A stretch of DNA of 64,000 nt from the NCBI GenBank assembly GCA_026936325.1, contig JAPTHN010000004.1, positions 47,085,289 to 47,149,288 on the forward strand. Reading direction: 5' to 3'. Below, piece by piece: positions 58,295 to 64,000 of the stretch (its first letter is position 1; each line of letters starts with the position of its first letter). The translations under genes were made by a program, and so were the position numbers. The notes below the pieces were generated by a model that was not told the DNA's origin, searched no databases, and saw only the letters and a list, made by a program, of their open reading frames with translations. Origin of the DNA: Platynereis dumerilii (taxonomy: Eukaryota > Annelida > Polychaeta > Phyllodocida > Nereididae).

Positions 58295-58965
58295 TTTCAG
58301 ATTTTGTCATTTTACTGAGATTAAGAGCTGTTAGCCTCAGTTGATAGCATTCAAGTCTTCAATTTACTGAGTCTTGGGTTTTATTCTGCTCATTCAAGCA
58401 CTTGCCAGGTTATCTGGACAAGTGCGCATGATAATGGTCAGCCACGTCAGACATTACTGGCACTTTCAGACATTCTCAAATTCAGGTCAGACAAATTTAC
58501 TGACATAAAATTTCTACAGGAAATATATTAAGTGATAGTCCTCTCTGATGTTGAATTGTATTGTAAGACCTCAAGAAACTTAATTGCAATGTTGCAAAAC
58601 CACCTTTAAAAATCAAAGAACAATATTCCATTAAAATGCATTTCAACCATTTGAAAAATTATAGAATAAATTTATTATGTGGTCTGACAAAAAACTAATT
58701 TGTCTGACCGGAACTCTCTCTCCGTCAGACAACATGTCTGACCAAGTCAATATGTTTTCGCGTGCACTGATCTGGACCTGACCTTGTGTCAGAGGGCACA
58801 CTGGAAAACCATCTCCTGTTACTTTTACTGCAGTTACCACTAAATCAACATAACCTGCATTAAAAACAACAGTTTTCTGCCGCTTGCAAAAAGAGGAATT
58901 TTTTGTATTCAATATATATATTAGCTGCTGCTATAAAGACGCTGGGAGATGCCACTGGCTTTTAC
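58295..58965. other. No gene; possible decayed tRNA-like segment
   Basis: TAGCCTCAGTTGATAGCATTC near 58,332 resembles an A-box region of a SINE head, but no good B-box follows. The minus frame at 58,643-58,912 has no recognisable features. Confidence 0.35.
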
Positions 58966-59100
58966 ATTGCAGTTTCAGTTAATCTCCACCTCATTGCTAG
59001 CTGCAGCTGTGTCCTCCTCCATACCAGTCCTAATCAGGGTGCAAAAGAACAGGATGTGAACTTGTAAAGCCCCTACCAATCATCCATCTATCCAACCTTT
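58966..59100 (+). mobile_element. SINE 3' fragment
   Basis: CTCCACCTCATTGCTAGCTG, GTGTCCTCCTCC, CAGTCCTAATCA, ACAGGATGTGAA and CATCCATCTATCC follow the body and tail order of the SINE at 62,677. The tRNA-like head is missing. Confidence 0.7.
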
Positions 59101-59146
59101 GATGCCATCTGAGCTGACCCCTTCCTATGTCTTGTGACGTCTCTGC

Positions 59147-60308
59147 AGGAGTGGGGGGGGTCGAGGCACATATCCCCCATATTGAACCTGTGCCCCCCGA
59201 GGTGCCCCCTATACGAGGGGCGTTCAGAAAGTTCTGACCAATTTTTCTGAGAGATGCTTACATGTAAGCTAGAGTCTTCAAATTTTCAGGAATACATCTC
59301 GAGGTATCAAGGAACAAAAATGGCCAAGCACATTTGTGACACAATATCTTTAAGTTGTTATTTTCTTGCCATGGAAACAGCAAGATGGGGAACCCAGCGC
59401 AGCTCATTTTTCTAGTGAACTTGGTTTTGTGTTTTCCCTGAAATCTAGGATCAAATTATCTTGAAAAGGACTGCAGACCTGAGCAGGGTCTACTGGCAAT
59501 TGTGATTTTAACTTAATTAAGTCACAATGTTGTTCCAATCCATTGTTTAGCCATTTAAACCTGATTTTTGCACTGTACAGAGTGATTTTTTCTGAGCTTT
59601 TTACATGGACCCGAAACGCGATCAGAGACCTTCAATCAAATTGTGTGTTCTCACAGGAAAGAATGGTACACAAACCCAGGATCTGATTAGGACAGCATTC
59701 CAAGATACATCAATGATGATTTAGCACCATGTGACTGTTTCTTATTCCCTAATCTAAAATATGAACTGAGAGGTGAAAGTTATGCTACAAATCAGGACAC
59801 GTGACATGCCATATCCAGGGCTTTTCTAAGCTAAGACTTTGAAAATTGCTTCACCAAGTTGATTGAAACAATACAGAAATGTGTCTTATGCCACGGAGAG
59901 TACTTTGAAAAATTGTGAAACAGCTGATGAACATCTATATTCACAATTGATTGTGTATATGCCATACATTTTTGGGTGATTTACACAGCTAAATTGTTGA
60001 GTTTTGTATGAAAAATTAAGCTGCGCTGCCTACCCCAAGGTATCGTTTCCATAGCAACAGAAAAGGAAGTTAAACATTATTGGCTATGGACGTAATATTT
60101 TCAGAATCAATGGCTATACTCCTGAATTTTCTGTGAAAAAAATCATGCAAGTACGTCAAAGTGAAATGTCTTCTACAAAAATTGGTCAGAACTTCCTGAA
60201 CACCCCTCGTATGATCTTCTTGACTTTGGCCAAAACATACAGTTGGTATAGTGGGCGCCCGTCCAGATAAACAGGTGGCCCCCAGGTAACCCCCCCCCCC
60301 ACTCGAGA
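59147..60308 (-). mobile_element. Degraded hAT-type MITE split by a mariner
   Basis: 59,147-59,213 plus 60,210-60,308 correspond, in reverse, to MITE copy B (62,339-62,531). The first part has CCCATATTGAACCTGTGCCC; the second has CTTGACTTTGGCCAAAACAT, ATAGTGGGCGCCC and ACTCGAGACC. Joined at the TA, they restore the order of copy B. Both outer termini are decayed. Confidence 0.75.
59214..60209 (+). mobile_element. Internally deleted mariner element
   Basis: The ends CGAGGGGCGTTCAGAAAG and CTTCCTGAACACCCCTCG belong to 33-bp inverted repeats with two mismatches, flanked by TA on each side. From 59,605 a frame of 39 codons (MDPKRDQRPSIKLCVLTG, then NGTQTQDLIRTAF) matches the mariner N-terminal DNA-binding region. 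Immediately after, in another frame, DDLAPCDCFLFPNLKYEL (59,715 on) is the mariner motif around the third catalytic Asp. KLIETIQKCVLCHGEYFE (from about 59,856) is the C-terminal end. The middle of the transposase, with the first two catalytic Asp residues, is deleted and stops are present. It is therefore non-autonomous, but its ends look intact. Confidence 0.9.
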
Positions 60309-60317
60309 CCACTTATA

Positions 60318-61835
60318 AGAGGGGTGTTCAGAAAGTTATCTCTTGACAGATTTTATATCTTTTAAGGCATATTCCATTTCCTTCCAAACAAATATTAATA
60401 TTTGAAACTAATTTGGTGAAACAATTGATACTTTTCTGTCATCTGTTAAACTACACTTTAGTTGCTTCTACCGAAATAATTCACTGCAAACAGGCACTGC
60501 TTGAGAAGCTTAGCATCCATATTCATTGCCAGACATGTCCCTCATAACCTTTGTAAATACCAAAATCTTAATAAGAGCTGAGAAATTAGAGATATGATGT
60601 TCGTAATGGAAAGTGAGGGGCTTTCCTCTGAAAATACCAGATTAAGGTGGCTCGATACTCGTGAACTTTCCAAGATAGGATTTCTTAAAAATAGTTTAAA
60701 ATGATCCACAATATAGTTTATATCAAGGATATATGAACGAAAGTGGTCGCTACCAGCCTTTCTTTCCAAATATTTGAGGTTATGCAAGAGAAAGTCAGTC
60801 CACGCAAACCTGAAAAACTAAAATTTTTTCTTAATTTTTTTTACTGTGAAGTTTTTCCTGCCATTCAGTGGCCATTCATCCTATTTCATTAAATGAAGCA
60901 TGGAATTAAAGAGGACAGTTTTATGGAAAAGTTGATTAAAATTCCAGAGAGATATATTTAGTTTAAAGAACTTTTCTAGGGGTTCAGAAAAAAAGTTTCG
61001 ATTTTGAAAATTTTCATCTTTTTATGAATCATGGCGCTAAAAATAAAGGACGGGATAGAATTTTCTATTTCTTTGTCATCTATTTCCAAATAAAGTGAGG
61101 AACAATATAATGATATTGACAAGGCTTCCAACGGGCCTGGAAATTGATATAAAAATTTATTTATATAACCAAGTCATTTTTGCGAAATTAGACATGCTTG
61201 CCGAAAATCGCTTGTAGATATTTTCTTCTTGAGGCAGAAAGCTGGAAAGTCGTTGTCTTATAGTATTCTTCATAGCGCATCTAATGGTGAAAACTACAAG
61301 TCTCTAACCCTCTTAGAAGTCCCACAAATTCTAAACGAAGCGGCCGACGCATTAATTTCTCAGAAGTAAAAATACATCCTGAAGCAGTGTCAGCTGCAAT
61401 GGTGACGTTACAGAGATAGGGCCTGCCTGGCTGCGCGGAAACATGTGCAGGTGACGTAATTTCGTGAGTAGCGAGCCACCTTAAGGAACTATTCACTTTG
61501 GAAGACCTCAACAAAAGGGTTCAACATATGCCTACCTGTTTGGAATGCAATTAAGGTGACTCAAGTGTGGTAGTTAGATCAGCTAGATTTTTCTAAAATT
61601 TTGCACAGACACTCTACGGGACCTGTACATTAAAAAAATTTAAAAAATTCACGTCAACTGAAAAGTAATTTAAAATTTCCTAGAGGCAAGCCCAAGAGGG
61701 CTGGGGGCTAGCTTGTGAGCCAATTTCACAGAAATAAAGAATGTTCTCTCTCTCTCTCTCTCTTATGATATTTTCAAAATTGATAGTGAAATACCTGAAA
61801 AAAAATTTATTTCAGAACTTTCAGAACGCCCCTCG
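60318..61835. mobile_element. Second mariner-type TIR element, with an insertion
   Basis: The left end GAGGGGTGTTCAGAAAGTTA and the right end (reverse complement CGAGGGGCGTTCTGAAAGTT) resemble the ends of the mariner at 59,214. TA flanks both sides (60,316-17 and 61,836-37). Without the inserted TTAA element it is about 0.68 kb. No transposase motif was identified with confidence. A TAAAGAATGTTC(TC)n stretch at 61,736-61,763 may be a further retroposon tail inside it. Confidence 0.7.
60642..61484. mobile_element. TTAA-flanked TIR element nested in the mariner-type element
   Basis: It begins TTAAGGTGGCTCGATACTCG and ends with the mirror CGAGCCACCTTAA; the outer ~24 bp pair with a few mismatches. 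TTAA at both sides fits piggyBac-type insertion. The 835-bp interior has no transposase. A second TTAAGGTGACTCAAGTG start lies at 61,552 without a partner end. Confidence 0.75.
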
Positions 61836-61837
61836 TA

Positions 61838-62330
61838 TATCATGCTGATGGTAGGTTCCAGAAGTGAATCCAGAGAGGTGGTTGTTCAGAGATTTCCCCC
61901 CCCCTCCCCCCTGTGAGCATAAAGATTTTAATGTGAACAAATTTTGTATTTTTTTTTATTGTAGTCCCATTCTGACCTCCTCCCTGTTAGTTATTCACAA
62001 AATTGGAATCTAACAACACAAATCTATGAAATGATCCAAAACTAAAAATATTACATAAATATATAATGGAGGAGTGAAAATTTGGAGCCAATGCGCGCCG
62101 TGCTGATACAGCGAAAAGTGCCGAATAAGTTTTTAAAAATTGACAAATTTTAAGCAACATGATGGCATAAAAGCTGTCTTACATAACCTCCTGGTTGAAA
62201 TTCTCAAAAAAAGATGAGTGGCCATTAGTGTACCATGGAACAAGCTGTTATAAAAAAATTGCCACTAGAAGTCTGATTGTCAGAGGATCTGAGCAGTGGA
62301 GACACCTAGGATTAATAAATCAACACTTGC
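61838..62330. other. No gene seen
   Basis: C-run near 61,900 and AT-rich sequence. Nothing supported. Confidence 0.5.
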
Positions 62331-62338
62331 ATGGACCT

Positions 62339-62531
62339 CAGTGGTGTAACTAGGGCGTCTCGAGCGGGGGGGGCACCTGGGGGGGCAGGCGATTGTCTCG
62401 GGGGGCACCCACTATACTAACTGTATATTTTTGCCAAAGTCAGAAAGTTCATATGGGGGGCACCTGGGGGGGGCACAGGTCCAATATGGGGGGCACGTTC
62501 CCCCCCATGCCCCCCCATAGGGACGCCACTG
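62339..62531. mobile_element. hAT-type G-rich MITE, copy B, with 8-bp target duplication
   Basis: It begins CAGTGGTGT and ends ACGCCACTG. ATGGACCT is duplicated exactly at 62,331-62,338 and 62,532-62,539. The 193-bp sequence follows copy A (9,327-9,516) closely from end to end, so both belong to one family that was recently active on the scale of this locus. Confidence 0.92.
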
Positions 62532-62676
62532 ATGGACCTTCATCAGTTGTTGGGTAGTTTAATAAACTAACTCAACACATACATGCACTGGATCGCAGAT
62601 TGACAATAATTATAGTTTGCTGCTGTAGGTGTATCACTGTACACAATGATGGCTAAAGTTTTATCGGGAGAGCTCT

Positions 62677-62880
62677 GAGGGAGGGTTGGTCTAGTGGTAG
62701 CGTGCTGGAATGTCACTCGCTAGGTCCAGGGTCCGAATCCAGCTCTGGTCGGGTCACATGGACCTATGTTGGACAGCTGTTTCAATCATCCTTCGCCTCA
62801 TTGCTGTGTCCTCCTCCTGTCCTAATTAGCATACCAAGTGCATAAATACAGGATGTGAAGCCCCAAACAGCCATCCATCC
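62677..62880 (+). mobile_element. Full-length tRNA-derived SINE with 14-bp target duplication
   Basis: The head has an A-box region TGGTCTAGTGGTAGC and a B-box GGTCCGAATCC (62,730-62,740). The loop ATGTCAC between them recalls tRNA-Asp(GTC), tentatively. The body contains GGGTCACATGGACC, CCTCATTGCTGTGTCCTCC and TCCTAATTAGC; the tail is (CCAT)n. ATCGGGAGAGCTCT flanks it perfectly at 62,663-62,676 and 62,881-62,894, the signature of LINE-driven retroposition. Other copies are at 53,670, 57,500, 57,564 and 58,966. Confidence 0.93.
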
Positions 62881-62894
62881 ATCGGGAGAGCTCT

Positions 62895-63389
62895 TGACCG
62901 GTGGGCGATCATTACACTGAGCAGTGAGCACTTTCTAAAGTTCCAAAAATTCAGCATCACTAAGTTGAATAGATAATGATGTGATCACGTGACAAACAGA
63001 ACTTTTCAGGAGGAGGCTGAACAGTTTCGTACTGGCCCTTGGCACCTGTTATATTTACAGACTCCATGAGTCCCTATTTTGCCGATGACACGAAGTGTCA
63101 GAGAGACTCCTTGAATTGGATTGTTTGAATTCTCCAAATTTTTTCAACTGATTGGTTATCTAACTTCTCATAAACATTCCTTTTTGTTTATGTCCAAAAA
63201 CACGTTGTGTGATTTGAAATTATCTGAACTTGCAATGCCACTTTTTTTTTATTCTCCCATTTTTCACTGTATAACTTGCAGAGGCACTGACAACCGAAAA
63301 GTATAAACATCCATTTTATTATTAAATGTTATTGTTATTAGTCTATAACAATTAAAGATTCCCACATGCAGAGTATGAAAGAAAACAAT
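62895..63389. other. No gene seen
   Basis: No supported ORF or repeat. Confidence 0.5.
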
Positions 63390-63391
63390 TA

Positions 63392-63775
63392 CAGGGTGTC
63401 TGCGAAAAAAAAAAAGGACAGTCAACACAATTTGATTTGTTTACAGTTTATTTTGTGCCAAGCATTATTATTCAACAAAACATGATTTGTATATGAATAG
63501 TGTATTCAGAACAGTAAAATTACCCATTATTCGCACCCCTTGCTGTGGTAACTTTCAAAGCTTTCTGCAGATGAGGCTGAAATGATGCGAAGGCGTGTTT
63601 GATGCACTGCACCAACAGTTTGCCCCATGCAGACATGATGGAGGTCTTTACCTTTACTGCGAGCGTTGTATTGGGATAACTTGCTGGATACTGCCTTCAA
63701 AGCTACCGATACCGAGTAATTCACTGGGTCCAGCTCAGGAGACAAGGGGTGGCACTCCCATTTCATAACCATTTC
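63392..63775 (-). mobile_element. Tc1/mariner-like transposase C-terminal fragment with one TIR end
   Basis: TA followed by CAGGGTGTCTGCGAAAAA at 63,390 has the form of a Tc1/mariner-type terminus. On the minus strand an 81-aa frame (63,772-63,527) holds HPLSPELDPVNYS near its start, matching the family's PxSPDLNPLDYS block, then QTRLRIISAS and SFES near the C-terminus, like FRxRLxxCIxAxGGxFE. Where the last catalytic Asp/Glu normally sits there is Asn18, so the copy is inactive. The upstream transposase domains are not recognised before the window's end. Confidence 0.7.
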
Positions 63776-63923
63776 TCAACCCATTTCTACCAACTTTCTA
63801 ACCATGGTAGGGTAGAAGCACCTTTCTACCGGGTAATTAGCCAGTCCTGCCATGAAGACTAACAGAGTCAACATGACAATGTTACTTTCATCAATGGTAA
63901 CGGTGACAGTAATTATTTATCAT

Positions 63924-64000
63924 AATCTCCAACTCTGAACTGATGACACATGCAATGAGAAGCAGAATGTGATTGATCAGAATCTCCAACTCTGAACTGA
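63924..64000 (+). repeat. Direct repeat at the window edge
   Basis: AATCTCCAACTCTGAACTGA occurs at 63,924-63,943 and again at 63,981-64,000, period 57 bp. It may be a tandem array continuing beyond the window. Confidence 0.7.

Noticed and set aside
1-64000. LTR retroelements or other virus-derived copies
   Set aside because: No long terminal direct repeats, primer-site context or gag/integrase-like frames were recognised. The two reverse-transcriptase-related segments are of non-LTR type.

Overview
The window looks like non-coding, repeat-dominated DNA from an animal nuclear genome. It is AT-rich. It holds tRNA-derived SINEs with a (CCAT)n tail, non-LTR retrotransposon fragments, many hAT-, mariner- and TTAA-type DNA elements, long minisatellites and CCCTAA (TTAGGG-type) telomeric motifs. 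Style and repeat content fit a marine deuterostome such as an echinoderm or hemichordate; that is inference from general familiarity, not proof. No complete host protein gene is supported. At best there are a few isolated candidate exons (about 12.0, 18.8 and 45.4-45.8 kb).

Layout. 0-9 kb: single-copy-like AT-rich DNA with a tRNA-like SINE head, a nested inverted-repeat block, several small TIR elements and a broken LINE reverse transcriptase on the minus strand. 9-14.4 kb: a hAT-type MITE with an exact 8-bp target duplication, a 1.3-kb GTTAGTTAGTC minisatellite, a 1.5-kb block built of TTCATGAA palindromes bounded by inverted ends, and a family of 'AAATCCGTCC' termini that may delimit one large element (8,955-13,541). 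TATC microsatellites follow. 14.9-18.4 kb: CTGCAGAATTC palindrome clusters, a TIR element lying between two direct copies of one segment, and a 128-bp tandem array. 19.1-19.6 kb: a 500-N assembly gap.

19.6-41.2 kb is the standout: ten full units plus two partial ones of a ~2.03-kb macrosatellite. Every full unit carries a perfectly inverted-ended TAACTCCCGC minisatellite, a C homopolymer, a tRNA-like Pol III promoter followed by a T run, and a ~60-bp telomere-like (CCCTAA)n tract, always in the same order and orientation. The array stops exactly at the last base of the inverted end. Sequence variants are distributed as mosaics across units, as expected of unequal exchange or conversion.

41.7-46.3 kb: a large inverted repeat whose left arm is split by a TA-flanked 0.9-kb TIR element; a second foldback element lies beside it. 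47.0-52.2 kb: three successive TTGGGCC-type tandem arrays (units of about 127, 85 and 130 bp), the first with a ~635-bp five-unit higher-order period.

53.5-64 kb is a stack of nested mobile elements whose order of insertion can be read from target duplications: a SINE split by a hAT element that itself contains a LINE 3' fragment; a SINE inserted in an older SINE; a hAT-type MITE split by an internally deleted mariner; a second mariner-type TIR element containing a TTAA-flanked element; then a clean hAT MITE, a full SINE with a perfect 14-bp duplication, and a Tc1/mariner-like transposase tail. Nothing here forms an operon or pathway. The interest lies in repeat biology.
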